Below are positions 49,514 to 58,080 of a stretch of DNA of 64,000 bases, piece after piece. Position numbers and translations under genes: made by a program. The stretch's first letter is position 1, and each line of letters starts with the position of its first letter. The stretch comes from an uncultured Bacillota bacterium (GTDB taxonomy: Bacteria > Bacillota > Clostridia > Christensenellales > UBA1242), in contig CAOJXO010000002.1 of assembly GCA_948465545.1 (NCBI GenBank), positions 1 to 64,000 of the forward strand. The letters are read 5' to 3'. The notes below the pieces were generated by a model. The model worked only from the letters and a program-made list of their open reading frames with translations. It was not told the origin of the DNA and ran no database searches.

Positions 49514-50416
49514 ATGCTTAAAAATATCCTTCCAGAAAATATATACAACATCATTGCTGAGCGAATCAGTTTTAATGCAATAAATGAAATTCGTATTCGT
49601 GCGGACAAGCCTATTGTAATCAGTGTAGGCAGTGGCCGATTCTTTTTATCAGAACATGGACTTTCTGGAAACTTAAAAGAGGCTATCACTGCAAGCAAAG
49701 TAATGATTGAAGATATTATTTTTAGAGCCAGTGAATGTTCTATTTACTCCGTCAACGAGCAAATTAAAAAGGGCTTTATCGTAACAAGTGGGGGTGTTAG
49801 GCTTGGCATTGGTGGCGATATGATTGAAGAAAATGGACACATCAAAACTATGACAAATTTTAACAGCCTTAATATCCGAATCCCACATGCAATCAAAAAC
49901 TGTTCACTGTCGGCATTTAATCACATACTGCAAGACGACAAACTTTTAAATGCACTTGTAATCTCTCCACCTGGTGCTGGCAAAACCACATTCTTACGTG
50001 ACTTTATTTGTCAGTTATCAGAACGCAACTATGCTTTTAATGTACTTGTGCTTGACGAGCGTGGTGAACTTGATTTAGGTGGAAGTGTTGGAAACTTTGC
50101 AGACAAAATTTCATTTGCAACCAAAAAGGTAGGTTTTGAAAACGGAATCCGCTCGCTAAGCCCAAACCTTATTGTTACCGACGAACTTGGCGGAGAACCT
50201 GATATCGAAGCCGTGCGATATTGTGCTAACTGCGGTGTTAATATCTTAGCGTCGGTACACTGCGACACTATTGAAAATTTTGTTAAAAAGCCGTCTTATG
50301 AAAAACTTATTAATGAAAAGATTTTTAAGCGATATATTCTTTTGTCAATGAGAAATGGCCCTGGCACACTTGAGGGGATTTACAATGAAAATTTCTCAAG
50401 GCTCACAAAATATTAG
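49514..50416 (+). CDS. spoIIIAA: Stage III sporulation protein AA
   Basis: SpoIIIAA is the secretion-type ATPase that powers the mother-cell-to-forespore channel. Its 300 residues carry Walker A S-P-P-G-A-G-K-T-T near 151-159, a Walker-B-like L-V-L-D-E-R-G-E-L segment near 180 and the V-T-D-E-L-G-G motif near 218-224. The ATG at 49514 is 5 nt after AAGGAG; the GTG at 49508 overlaps that site. First of eight genes spoIIIAA-AH, all complete and in the classic order. Confidence 0.95.
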   Translation: MLKNILPENIYNIIAERISFNAINEIRIRADKPIVISVGSGRFFLSEHGLSGNLKEAITASKVMIEDIIFRASECSIYSVNEQIKKGFIVTSGGVRLGIGGDMIEENGHIKTMTNFNSLNIRIPHAIKNCSLSAFNHILQDDKLLNALVISPPGAGKTTFLRDFICQLSERNYAFNVLVLDERGELDLGGSVGNFADKISFATKKVGFENGIRSLSPNLIVTDELGGEPDIEAVRYCANCGVNILASVHCDTIENFVKKPSYEKLINEKIFKRYILLSMRNGPGTLEGIYNENFSRLTKY

Positions 50417-50425
50417 GAGGTGTTT

Positions 50426-50920
50426 ATGAACTGGATAATACTTGCCATTTTTGCTTTTTGTTGCATTGCAATAGGCTACATCTTTTCGCTTAAATATAAA
50501 AAGCGGGCAGACTTCTTTAAAACGCTTGTTATGCTTTGCCAGAAGTTTGATGTGGAGATTAATTACTCTCGTGAAAGGCTTAAAAATCTTTTTCTCAGTT
50601 TTGATGAAAAAACCAAAAAGCACTTACATGGACTTGACAAAAACTTTCTTTCTTATCTTGATAACGCAACCACTCTTGATGAGGCAAATCTTTTCAAAAA
50701 CATAAACTTTTTAAAACAAAATGAAAAAGATTTAATACTATTATTTTTCAAATCTTTGGGGCGTAGCGACCTTGCAAGTCAATCTACCGAACTTAAAAAC
50801 TTTGAAAAACGATTTGAAGAATTTTCAACCCTTGCTGGCAATGAAAATAAAAAGTACGGCTCTCTTTCAATCAAACTTGGTATCGTGGCAGGCCTTGTGG
50901 TTGTAGTGCTGTTTATTTAA
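50426..50920 (+). CDS. spoIIIAB: Stage III sporulation protein AB
   Basis: SpoIIIAB resembles a type II secretion-system inner-membrane protein and joins the SpoIIIA-SpoIIQ channel. The 164 residues have an N-terminal membrane helix (about 2-20), a helical cytoplasmic domain with L-C-Q-K-F-D-V-E-I-N-Y near 37-47, and a C-terminal helix (about 148-164). The ATG at 50426 follows AGGAGGTG, 9 nt after spoIIIAA. Confidence 0.93.
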   Translation: MNWIILAIFAFCCIAIGYIFSLKYKKRADFFKTLVMLCQKFDVEINYSRERLKNLFLSFDEKTKKHLHGLDKNFLSYLDNATTLDEANLFKNINFLKQNEKDLILLFFKSLGRSDLASQSTELKNFEKRFEEFSTLAGNENKKYGSLSIKLGIVAGLVVVVLFI

Positions 50921-50935
50921 GGGGGCAGGAAGAAA

Positions 50936-51130
50936 ATGGGAGTTGAAATCATCTTTAAAATAGCAGCCATAGGAATCCTTACGGCGATTATCGGTCAGAT
51001 ACTAAAGCAAACGGGCAAAGATGAAATAGGCACACTTGCTACACTTGCGGGGCTTATTCTTGTGCTTGTAATGATATTAAATATGCTTGGTGATTTATTT
51101 ACCACTGTAAAAACAATTTTTAATTTTTAA
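50936..51130 (+). CDS. spoIIIAC: Stage III sporulation protein AC
   Basis: This 64-residue protein has two transmembrane helices (about 5-23 and 33-54) and the conserved G-Q-I-L-K-Q-T-G-K-D-E-I-G segment between them (near 20-32). It forms part of the SpoIIIA channel base. A G-rich ribosome binding site precedes it. Confidence 0.94.
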   Translation: MGVEIIFKIAAIGILTAIIGQILKQTGKDEIGTLATLAGLILVLVMILNMLGDLFTTVKTIFNF

Positions 51131-51142
51131 AGGGGAGAAAGC

Positions 51143-51535
51143 GTGGATTTAGTTTTTAAAATTGTAGCCATAGGTTTAATTACTTGCATTGCAACATTAA
51201 TCGTTAAACCTATACGCGGTGATTTTGCAATTTTAATAGCAATCACAGGTGGGGTGATAATTCTAGCACTCCTCTTAAACTATCTCACGGGCATTTTCTC
51301 TACCTTAAATCAAATTATCAATATTACAGGAATCAATGGCAACCTTTATACCTTACTTTTAAAAATCGTTGGAATAGGTTATCTAATTGAGTTCACAGCA
51401 GGAATATGCAATGATACTGGCAACGCTAGTCTTGGTGATAAAGTTCTTTTGGGCGGAAAGATTATCATAATGGTTATGGCAATGCCGATAGTTACAAGCA
51501 TACTTCAAATTATCATGGAACTTTTGCCAGCATGA
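51143..51535 (+). CDS. spoIIIAD: Stage III sporulation protein AD
   Basis: The 130-residue membrane protein has four hydrophobic helices and the family segment E-F-T-A-G-I-C-N-D-T-G-N-A-S-L-G-D-K-V near 79-97. It starts at GTG, with GGGGAGA upstream, and its stop overlaps the spoIIIAE start by 4 nt. Confidence 0.94.
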   Translation: MDLVFKIVAIGLITCIATLIVKPIRGDFAILIAITGGVIILALLLNYLTGIFSTLNQIINITGINGNLYTLLLKIVGIGYLIEFTAGICNDTGNASLGDKVLLGGKIIIMVMAMPIVTSILQIIMELLPA

Positions 51536-52773
51536 AATTAAAATACAACCGCCCAAAGCCTCTTTTTGATAAGAGGAAAATATGCAAATTTTATAGCGTT
51601 ATACTGCTAATTCTATTAATATTTTGTCCTATCTCACAAGGTGTAGTCACATATGCTGATGATGGACTAACATCAAGCGAAATTGAAGATCAAATAAAAG
51701 ACTCCGTAGATGATCAACTTGGCGACCTTGACTTTTCTAGCCTTGAAGATATTATAAAACTTTTAACAGGAAAAGATGGAGATATATTTGGCTCAACCTC
51801 ATTTATTGACAAAATAAAATCTATAATAACAGGCGAGTTTGCAGATGGAAGTACAAGCATATGGAGTGCCATAATAAGCCTGCTTTTTGACAACCTATTA
51901 AAATACCTGCCGATAATTTCTTCGGTGGTTGCTATCGCAATATTTGGCGGTATGCTTCAAGGATTAAAACCAAACTCAAATGGTAAATCAATTTCAAATA
52001 TTATACACTTTGTAACCTATGGAATTATTGTTGTAATCCTACTATCCGTAGTTGTTAAAATGGTACAAATGACAAGCGGGGTAATAACAAACATTAAATC
52101 GCAAATGGATGCAATATTCCCAATACTATTGACATTGCTTACCGCAGTAGGTGGCACGGTGTCAGTAAGTATTTACCAGCCTGCAATGGCACTTCTTACT
52201 GGCGTTATTTTAAACTTATTCAACTATGTACTTTTGCCTATCTTCATTTTCTCCACCGTATTTAGTGTGGTATCTCATCTATCAAACAATGTTAAACTTG
52301 ATAAGTTTACCTCGTTCTTTAACAGCACTTACAAATGGTTGATAGGACTTATCTTTACAATCTTTTCTGCCTTTCTTTCTATTCAGGGAATTGCAGCAGG
52401 CTCGGTTGACGGCATCTCTATCCGTACTGCAAAATACGCAATCAAATCATACGTGCCACTTCTTGGCTCTTATATCTCAGACGGACTTGGCATCATACTT
52501 GCAAGTTCATCACTTATTAAAAATGCTGTCGGTGCAGGGGGGCTTATCCTTCTTCTTGCAACCATAATTTCGCCACTTCTTGAACTTATCATTTTTATGC
52601 TTGCACTTAAACTTATTGCTGGGATTATAGAACCTCTTGGCAACGGTCAGATTGCAAACTTTATTTCCAGCCTTGCTAAAAGCATGACCCTTCTTATCAG
52701 CCTTATCATTGGTGTTGCGTTTATATATTTCATTGTGCTGGCACTTGTCATGTGTACCGCTGGCATTATATAG
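51532..52773 (+). CDS. spoIIIAE: Stage III sporulation protein AE
   Basis: SpoIIIAE is the large membrane component of the channel. The 413 residues have an N-terminal signal-like helix (about 18-38), an acidic extracellular stretch (about 42-75), and about seven membrane helices in the rest. The G-I-A-A-G-S-V-D-G-I-S-I-R-T-A-K-Y-A segment near 286-303 is typical. It overlaps spoIIIAD. Confidence 0.94.
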   Translation: MKLKYNRPKPLFDKRKICKFYSVILLILLIFCPISQGVVTYADDGLTSSEIEDQIKDSVDDQLGDLDFSSLEDIIKLLTGKDGDIFGSTSFIDKIKSIITGEFADGSTSIWSAIISLLFDNLLKYLPIISSVVAIAIFGGMLQGLKPNSNGKSISNIIHFVTYGIIVVILLSVVVKMVQMTSGVITNIKSQMDAIFPILLTLLTAVGGTVSVSIYQPAMALLTGVILNLFNYVLLPIFIFSTVFSVVSHLSNNVKLDKFTSFFNSTYKWLIGLIFTIFSAFLSIQGIAAGSVDGISIRTAKYAIKSYVPLLGSYISDGLGIILASSSLIKNAVGAGGLILLLATIISPLLELIIFMLALKLIAGIIEPLGNGQIANFISSLAKSMTLLISLIIGVAFIYFIVLALVMCTAGII

Positions 52774-52784
52774 GGAGGTAATAA

Positions 52785-53285
52785 ATGCTATCAACAATTT
52801 CAAGTTGGATTATTTCAATCGCTGGCATTATCTGCCTTTCTGTTATCATTGAACTTATCCTACCAAACGGGCAAATGAATAGGTATATAAAAGGTATCTT
52901 TTCTTTCATTATAATTCTCGTAATTATTATGCCGATTCCAAAACTATTAAACCTTAAAATTGACCTATCAAATGTATTTAACACCGAAGACATAACCTTG
53001 CAAGAGGATTACCTATATCAATTAAACCTAAACAAAATTATGGCACTTAAAGAAGAAACTGAGGAAGATATAACTTATACAGGTTATAACAATGTGACTG
53101 TATCAATCAACGCTGACATCTTTGCCTCAAACATTGAAATAAAATCTATTTCTGTCGATATTAGTCATATAGGAATAACCGAAAAAGCGCCTCATACAAA
53201 TATAGTAGATATCAGATACGATATTGTAAAAGTCGTTCAAAACCATATAAAGATAGAGGAGGGGAAGATATATTTTGATGAATAA
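52785..53285 (+). CDS. spoIIIAF: Stage III sporulation protein AF
   Basis: SpoIIIAF is an accessory channel protein. The 166 residues have two N-terminal membrane helices (about 5-27 and 36-54) with L-P-N-G-Q-M-N-R-Y-I-K-G between them, then an extracytoplasmic domain. GGGAGG precedes the ATG. Its last codons overlap the spoIIIAG start. Confidence 0.9.
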   Translation: MLSTISSWIISIAGIICLSVIIELILPNGQMNRYIKGIFSFIIILVIIMPIPKLLNLKIDLSNVFNTEDITLQEDYLYQLNLNKIMALKEETEEDITYTGYNNVTVSINADIFASNIEIKSISVDISHIGITEKAPHTNIVDIRYDIVKVVQNHIKIEEGKIYFDE

Positions 53286-53817
53286 CCTTACAGAGAAGTT
53301 TCACACCATGTTTGAAAAAATCAAAAAGATAAAGCATATTGAAATCTACATTGCCGTTGCTTTTGCAGTGATAATTATTGCCATATATCTTTCTACACTA
53401 ATTACACCTGCAAAAGGTGAGGATAAAGAACAAAATTCGACAAACCAAACAGAAACTTTTTCCTCTTCACAGGAATATACCGAGTATCTTGAAAATAAAC
53501 TTACTAATGTACTAGCCAGTGTTAAAGGTGCAGGGGCAGTAAATGTTGTAGTTACACTTGAAAATGGCTTTGAATACATTTACGCCACAGAAGACGAAAC
53601 AAAAACAAGTGCTGACGGCGGACAAGTCACCATAAGTAAAGTGATACTTGTTGACGGCAAGCCTGTACTTGAAAAGGAAGTGTACCCACAGATAAAGGGG
53701 GTTGTAGTAACCGCCAGTGGAGCAGATGATATATCTGTAAAGTTAAACCTTCTCACGGCTTTACAGACGGTGGTAGAGGTCGCGAATCAAAATATCACCA
53801 TCCTTACAGGAAATTAA
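53278..53817 (+). CDS. spoIIIAG: Stage III sporulation protein AG
   Basis: SpoIIIAG forms a large ring in the intermembrane space. The 179-residue protein has one membrane helix (about 22-40) and the ring-building motif L-A-S-V-K-G-A-G-A-V-N-V-V-V-T-L-E near 78-94. I use the ATG at 53278. An in-frame TTG directly before it is equally close to GGAGGGG. Confidence 0.93.
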   Translation: MNNLTEKFHTMFEKIKKIKHIEIYIAVAFAVIIIAIYLSTLITPAKGEDKEQNSTNQTETFSSSQEYTEYLENKLTNVLASVKGAGAVNVVVTLENGFEYIYATEDETKTSADGGQVTISKVILVDGKPVLEKEVYPQIKGVVVTASGADDISVKLNLLTALQTVVEVANQNITILTGN

Positions 53818-53829
53818 AAGGAGATTATT

Positions 53830-54297
53830 ATGAAAAAGAGAACAAAAATTATTATACTTTCGGTTATGGTTTTACTTCTAGGCGTGACAGGCTATCTTAA
53901 CATAGCACTTAACAATCAAGTATCAAATCAAGATCCTGTGACAACAACTTCAAGTTACTTCACAGCATACAGAACAGACAGAGAGTCTACACGAGATCAA
54001 GAACTTCTTTACTATGATGCAATCATATCAAGTGAAAACTCAACTGCTGAGGCTATTGCAACTGCTGAAAGTGCAAGACTTGCACTTGTAAAACAAATGG
54101 ATCAAGAACTTGTTGTTGAAGGGCTTATCAAAGCAAAAGGTTTTGACGATTGCGTTGTAACTATTTCAAATCAAAAAGTAAATGCAGTTGTTAAAGCAGC
54201 AAAACTCACAGAGCCTGAAGTCGCTCAGATTGTAAATGTTATCCAAAGTCAACTTGGAACTAGTATCGAAAATATAAAAATAATTCCAGTAGAATAA
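53830..54297 (+). CDS. spoIIIAH: Stage III sporulation protein AH
   Basis: SpoIIIAH binds SpoIIQ across the septum. The 155 residues have an N-terminal membrane helix (about 7-26), a Thr/Ser-rich linker, and a ring domain with L-I-K-A-K-G-F-D-D-C-V-V-T-I near 98-111. It closes the operon. The spoIIIA cluster and sigK are strong evidence that the lineage sporulates or recently did. Confidence 0.94.
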   Translation: MKKRTKIIILSVMVLLLGVTGYLNIALNNQVSNQDPVTTTSSYFTAYRTDRESTRDQELLYYDAIISSENSTAEAIATAESARLALVKQMDQELVVEGLIKAKGFDDCVVTISNQKVNAVVKAAKLTEPEVAQIVNVIQSQLGTSIENIKIIPVE

Positions 54298-54327
54298 TTG
54301 CCAAAAACAATTTGTTTGTGCTATAAT
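54298..54327 (+). promoter_or_regulatory. Promoter of asp23-nusB-xseAB
   Basis: TTGCCA (54298-54303), 18-bp spacer, extended -10 with TG and TATAAT (54322-54327). Confidence 0.8.
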
Positions 54328-54379
54328 AACTCCAAGTAAGGAATTTTTAATCCAAATAAACAAAAATAGGAGCATATTT

Positions 54380-54745
54380 ATGGCAAAATCAAAAAGCGTT
54401 CTTCCAAATAAAGGAAAGGTAGATATAGATCGCGACATTCTACTCTCAATAATTAACCTCGCTACAAAAGAAATTAGCGGGGTTGATTCACTTACTAATA
54501 ATTATATGCCATTGATTAAACGTGCAATGAAACCTAAAAGTGAAGGCGTTAAAATTAAGTTTGAAAACAACAACACTGTAAGCATTGATATTTACATTAT
54601 TGTCAAAATAGGTTATAGCGTTCCTGATGTAGCATTCAGGGTACAAGAAAATGTTAAAAACAGTCTTTCTTCTATGGTTGGACTTAAACCTGCCAAAATC
54701 AACATTCATGTCTATGACGTTGCAGTAGATAATGAAGGGGCATAA
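54380..54745 (+). CDS. Asp23/Gls24 family envelope protein
   Basis: The 121-residue protein matches the Asp23/Gls24 (YqhY-like) family that is encoded next to nusB in many Firmicutes. Conserved features include I-N-L-A-T-K-E-I-S-G-V near 26-36 and the Y-S-V-P-D-V-A-F-R-V-Q-E-N-V-K segment near 78-92. Members localise near the membrane and some affect lipid metabolism, but no activity is established. TAGGAG lies upstream. nusB follows after 3 nt. Confidence 0.92.
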   Translation: MAKSKSVLPNKGKVDIDRDILLSIINLATKEISGVDSLTNNYMPLIKRAMKPKSEGVKIKFENNNTVSIDIYIIVKIGYSVPDVAFRVQENVKNSLSSMVGLKPAKINIHVYDVAVDNEGA

Positions 54746-54748
54746 GAT

Positions 54749-55132
54749 ATGAGAAGACAAGCCAGAGAAAATGCATTCCAAGTAATCTTTGCAAACCTCT
54801 TTTTAACTCCACAAGATTGTGAAGAAAAACTTGCAGAACTGAAAAAAACTGAAGATGTTGATTTCGCAAAACAAATTATAAATAATTTTATAGAAAATCG
54901 CGAAATACTTACAAAAATAATAGGGCAATACCTTGTTGGATACGAACTTGAAAGACTTTATAAAACTGACCTTGCACTTTTGTATTTAGCCCTTGCGGAG
55001 ATTAAATACATTGGCACACCTTGCCAAGTGGTAATCAATGAAACATTAGAGATTGCCAAAAAATACTCAACAGAAAAAAGTGCAAAATTTATAAACGGTG
55101 TATTATCTTCAATAGTTAAAGGACAAAATTAA
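54749..55132 (+). CDS. nusB: Transcription antitermination protein NusB
   Basis: NusB binds boxA in rRNA leaders with NusE. The 127 residues have R-R-Q-A-R-E-N-A-F-Q at 2-11, a helical core, and the typical C-terminal V-V-I-N-E-T-L-E-I-A-K-K-Y-S-T-E-K-S-A-K-F-I-N-G-V-L near 93-119. GGGGCAT in the asp23 end may serve as ribosome binding site. Confidence 0.95.
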   Translation: MRRQARENAFQVIFANLFLTPQDCEEKLAELKKTEDVDFAKQIINNFIENREILTKIIGQYLVGYELERLYKTDLALLYLALAEIKYIGTPCQVVINETLEIAKKYSTEKSAKFINGVLSSIVKGQN

Positions 55133-55135
55133 ACT

Positions 55136-56314
55136 ATGGAAACAATGACCGTATCACAATTAAATGGTTATATAAAAAACATATTTGATGCAGAGGAACT
55201 TCTCCACAACATACCCGTTGTTGGAGAAGTTTTTGGTGTGTCTACCTCACGTCAAATTACATATTTTTCTTTGAAAGATGAAAACGCTACTATATCCTGC
55301 GTTTGCTTTTATCCAGCCATTGCTTCACTCATTCAAGAGGGGAAAAGGGTAATTATAACAGGCTCGCCAAATTACTATGTTAAAGGTGGCAAACTCAGTT
55401 TTAATGTAACAAGAGTGGAAGAACTAGGGCAAGGCAAACTTTATGAAGAGTTTTTAAAACTTAAAGCAAAACTTGAAATGGAAGGATTGTTTGATAGCCT
55501 GCATAAAAAAACTATACCAAAATCTATTAAACGTATCGGCGTTATTACATCTAAGGACGGTGCTGTAATTCAAGATATTAAAAATGTTACATGGCGAAGA
55601 AATCCGAATGTTGATATAGTGCTTTATCCAGTAAAGGTACAGGGCATCAACGCTGAATATGATATTGCAAAGGCTATTGACAAAATGTCAAATTACGAAA
55701 ATGTAGATGTTATCATAGTTGCTAGAGGTGGTGGCAGTTTAGAGGATTTATCAGCATATAACACAGAGGTGGTGGCACGAGCAACATACAACTGCGATAA
55801 ACCTATTGTGTCGGCTGTCGGTCATGAAGTTGACTTCACAATCATTGATTTCGTCAGCGATTTGCGTGCTCCAACGCCATCAGCAGCAGCCGAAATTCTA
55901 ACCTTTAATCTTTATGATAAGAGGCAAGAAATAACAGCCTTAACGCAAAGATTTGTCTTTAATGCAACAAACTATCTTCAAGATAATTTTGATTTGATTT
56001 ATTCAATGTTATCGGTATCAACAAACGCATTAGAAAAGAAATATGCATATGCTATCGGACAGTTTAACTATCTAAAAACAAAACTCACATCCAGCATGGA
56101 AAGGTTTATAAATGACACTTCTTACACATTAGGCTTACAGGAGAATACCTTGCAAAAATTAAATCCACTTAATGTGTTAAAACAAGGCTATGCAAAAATA
56201 GAACAAAATGGTAAAAGCGTTAATGACAAAAAGTCGGTAAAACAAAATGATAAACTTGAAATTATATTTGTCGACGGCAGAGTGCAAGCAATGCCGATTA
56301 AGGAGGAAAAATGA
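55136..56314 (+). CDS. xseA: Exodeoxyribonuclease VII large subunit
   Basis: ExoVII degrades single-stranded DNA. The 392 residues contain an N-terminal OB fold (about 1-95), the nuclease domain with G-V-I-T-S-K-D-G-A-V-I-Q-D near 138-150, A-R-G-G-G-S-L-E-D-L near 200-209 and G-H-E-V-D-F-T-I near 231-238, and a coiled-coil C-terminus. It begins 3 nt after nusB with no clear Shine-Dalgarno sequence and overlaps xseB by 4 nt. Confidence 0.95.
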   Translation: METMTVSQLNGYIKNIFDAEELLHNIPVVGEVFGVSTSRQITYFSLKDENATISCVCFYPAIASLIQEGKRVIITGSPNYYVKGGKLSFNVTRVEELGQGKLYEEFLKLKAKLEMEGLFDSLHKKTIPKSIKRIGVITSKDGAVIQDIKNVTWRRNPNVDIVLYPVKVQGINAEYDIAKAIDKMSNYENVDVIIVARGGGSLEDLSAYNTEVVARATYNCDKPIVSAVGHEVDFTIIDFVSDLRAPTPSAAAEILTFNLYDKRQEITALTQRFVFNATNYLQDNFDLIYSMLSVSTNALEKKYAYAIGQFNYLKTKLTSSMERFINDTSYTLGLQENTLQKLNPLNVLKQGYAKIEQNGKSVNDKKSVKQNDKLEIIFVDGRVQAMPIKEEK

Positions 56315-56514
56315 ATTACGAAGAAGCATCTAAAGAACTTGAACAAATTGTAAATAAACTTGAAAATGGCAACCTTCCTATGAGCGAAGCACTTGCTCTT
56401 TTTGAACGTGGAGAGGAACTTGCCAAAATCTGTTTTAAACACTTAGACACCGCCAAAGGTAAACTTACTATTGTCAAAGAAGAACTTGGCAAACTTGTAG
56501 AAACTGACGAATAA
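56311..56514 (+). CDS. xseB: Exodeoxyribonuclease VII small subunit
   Basis: The 67-residue helical subunit has the typical Y-E-E-A-S-K-E-L-E-Q-I-V-N-K-L-E-N-G opening and the L-F-E-R-G-E-E-L-A-K motif near 30-39. AAGGAGG in xseA precedes the overlapping ATG. No terminator follows; the next promoter is close. Confidence 0.95.
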   Translation: MNYEEASKELEQIVNKLENGNLPMSEALALFERGEELAKICFKHLDTAKGKLTIVKEELGKLVETDE

Positions 56515-56520
56515 AGTTTC

Positions 56521-56549
56521 TTCTAAAATTTCAAAAATCTTAATATAAT
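56521..56549 (+). promoter_or_regulatory. Promoter of the CorB-like gene (leaderless)
   Basis: A perfect TATAAT (56544-56549) lies 6 nt before the ATG at 56556. The -35 at 17 bp is weak (TTCTAA, 56521-56526). No Shine-Dalgarno sequence is present. Confidence 0.6.
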
Positions 56550-56555
56550 ATCTCT

Positions 56556-57146
56556 ATGAAGAGATATGGTAAGGTGGTAATTGAAGGAACAAAACGGGCA
56601 GGGCATGTTTGGGCAATACAAGTATTTTTTCTTTCAATCAGCCTGTCACTTGTATTCGGTTTCTTAACCCATACTGTGCTTTCGTCCATGGGTGCTATCA
56701 TTGCAATAATCTCAATTTTAATATTTATTTTATTTGGGGTTGTATTTGACATGATAGGCATTGCAGTAGCAAGTGCTGATGAGGGGCAGTTTGAAATCTG
56801 GAACAGCCAAAACATCAAAGGTGCTAGGGCTGGATTAAAACTTTGTCGCAACTGTGAAAAGGTATGTTCATTCTGTGCTGATGTTGTTGGCGATATTTGT
56901 TCCACCTTGTGTGGGGCAGGTGGAGCATGTATTGTAGTTAGTCTTACATCTCATCTTACAAATTCAGCACTTATTATTCTCATTTCAGTATCAGTCAGTG
57001 CGCTTATTGCGGGCATAACAATCTTTTGCAAGGCTCTTATGAAAGAGCGGGCTTTAAAACATTCTAATAAGATTATTTTAAGACTAGGAATAATACTCGA
57101 AAAAACTATTTATTACAAAAAAAATGATAAAAATAGTGAAAAATAG
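56556..57146 (+). CDS. CorB/CNNM-like membrane protein
   Basis: The 196 residues have about four hydrophobic segments (about 20-40, 43-70, 118-137 and 140-160). The segment D-M-I-G-I-A-V-A-S-A-D-E at about 64-75 resembles membrane proteins annotated as CorB-type Mg2+/Co2+ transporters that lie next to xseB in several Clostridia. No CBS or CorC domain follows. Several cysteines occur near 93-122. The ATG has no ribosome binding site and follows the TATAAT by 6 nt. Transport function is inferred only. Confidence 0.55.
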   Translation: MKRYGKVVIEGTKRAGHVWAIQVFFLSISLSLVFGFLTHTVLSSMGAIIAIISILIFILFGVVFDMIGIAVASADEGQFEIWNSQNIKGARAGLKLCRNCEKVCSFCADVVGDICSTLCGAGGACIVVSLTSHLTNSALIILISVSVSALIAGITIFCKALMKERALKHSNKIILRLGIILEKTIYYKKNDKNSEK

Positions 57147-57175
57147 TTGACAAGGCGTAGTCGTTATGGTAAAAT
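57147..57175 (+). promoter_or_regulatory. Promoter of infC-rpmI-rplT
   Basis: TTGACA (57147-57152), 17-bp spacer, TAAAAT (57170-57175), starting just after the previous stop codon. Confidence 0.85.
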
Positions 57176-57181
57176 CATAGG

Positions 57182-57346
57182 CATGAAAGTAGAAGTTTCC
57201 ACTTCTCACCAGTCGAAAATTGATTTGACTTGGTAATAACTTAATTTAAATTTATTATTTGCCGTACTTGGCAGGTTAATAAGATAATTATGTTTGGTGG
57301 AAATTTTATGCTTCCACCAAATTTTTTGTAAAAGGGGATTACAACA
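57182..57346 (+). promoter_or_regulatory. L20-type autoregulatory leader of infC
   Basis: A leader of about 165 nt precedes infC. It contains paired segments (GAAGT/ACTTC near 57190-57206) and ends in a terminator hairpin, TTTGGTGGAA (57293-57302) with TTCCACCAAA (57312-57321) and a T-run to 57327. In Firmicutes ribosomal protein L20 controls infC-rpmI-rplT by such a leader. I did not fold the rest to confirm the L20 site. Confidence 0.7.
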
Positions 57347-57859
57347 ATTTTTAAGGAATTATTAATCAACGAACAAATCAATGCAAGCGAAGTACGCCTT
57401 ATAGGTGAAGATGGCGAACAACTTGGAATAGTGCCTTTCGCAGAGGCTCTCTCACGTGCCGAAAGTGAAGGTCTTGACCTTGTTATGATGTCAGGTGCAT
57501 CAAAGCCACCAGTATGCAAAATCTTAGACTATGGCAAATATAAATATGATGCTATGAAGAAAGATAAAGAAATTCGCAAAGCACAAAAAATCGTAGAAAC
57601 AAAGGAAGTTCGCCTTTCTATGACAATAGAGGAGTATGACATTGACTACCGCGTTAAGAATGCAATCAAGTTCTTACAAGGTGGAGATAAGGTTAAAGTG
57701 ACTTTAAGAATGAAGGGGCGTCAACAAGCCTATTCAGCAAGAGCCATCGAAATCATTAAAGACTTTGTTTCAAGAGTAAGTGAGTACGGATTCACTGAAA
57801 AAGAACCTGAAATTGCAGGACGCAACATTTTTGTTGTAATAAACCCAAAGAAAAACTAA
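57347..57859 (+). CDS. infC: Translation initiation factor IF-3 (ATT start codon)
   Basis: IF-3 keeps 30S subunits free and checks start codons. The reading frame extends upstream of the first ATG/GTG-type codon at 57431 to an ATT at 57347, where the peptide reads M-F-K-E-L-L-I-N-E-Q-I, matching the conserved IF-3 N-terminus. AAAGGGG lies 9 nt upstream. The ATT start gives 170 residues, normal for IF-3, with the K-P-P-V-C-K-I-L-D-Y-G-K-Y motif near 53-65. IF-3 discriminates against such starts, allowing self-limitation of synthesis. Confidence 0.93.
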   Translation: MFKELLINEQINASEVRLIGEDGEQLGIVPFAEALSRAESEGLDLVMMSGASKPPVCKILDYGKYKYDAMKKDKEIRKAQKIVETKEVRLSMTIEEYDIDYRVKNAIKFLQGGDKVKVTLRMKGRQQAYSARAIEIIKDFVSRVSEYGFTEKEPEIAGRNIFVVINPKKN

Positions 57860-57872
57860 AAGGAGAAGAAAA

Positions 57873-58067
57873 ATGCCAAAACAAAAAACACACAGTGGTG
57901 CAAAGAAGCGTTTCCGCGTAACAGCAAACGGAAAAGTAAAATTCGCAAGACCTGGTAAAGGTCATTTCCTTACAACTAAGAAACAAGGAAGAAAAAGAAA
58001 ATTAAGAAAGGGTTCATACATTGCAGGAAAGAATGCAGAAAACATCAAGACCCTTTTGTGCAAATAA
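57873..58067 (+). CDS. rpmI: Ribosomal protein bL35
   Basis: The 64-residue large-subunit protein has the typical M-P-K-Q-K-T-H-S-G-A-K-K-R-F opening and K-R-K-L-R-K-G-S near 41-48. AAGGAG precedes it, 13 nt after infC. Confidence 0.97.
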   Translation: MPKQKTHSGAKKRFRVTANGKVKFARPGKGHFLTTKKQGRKRKLRKGSYIAGKNAENIKTLLCK

Positions 58068-58080
58068 GGAGGAAAGATAG

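Noticed and set aside
52530..52560. G6 run in spoIIIAE as another contingency tract
   Set aside because: Six G is too short to stand out, and a conserved essential membrane protein is an unlikely switch.
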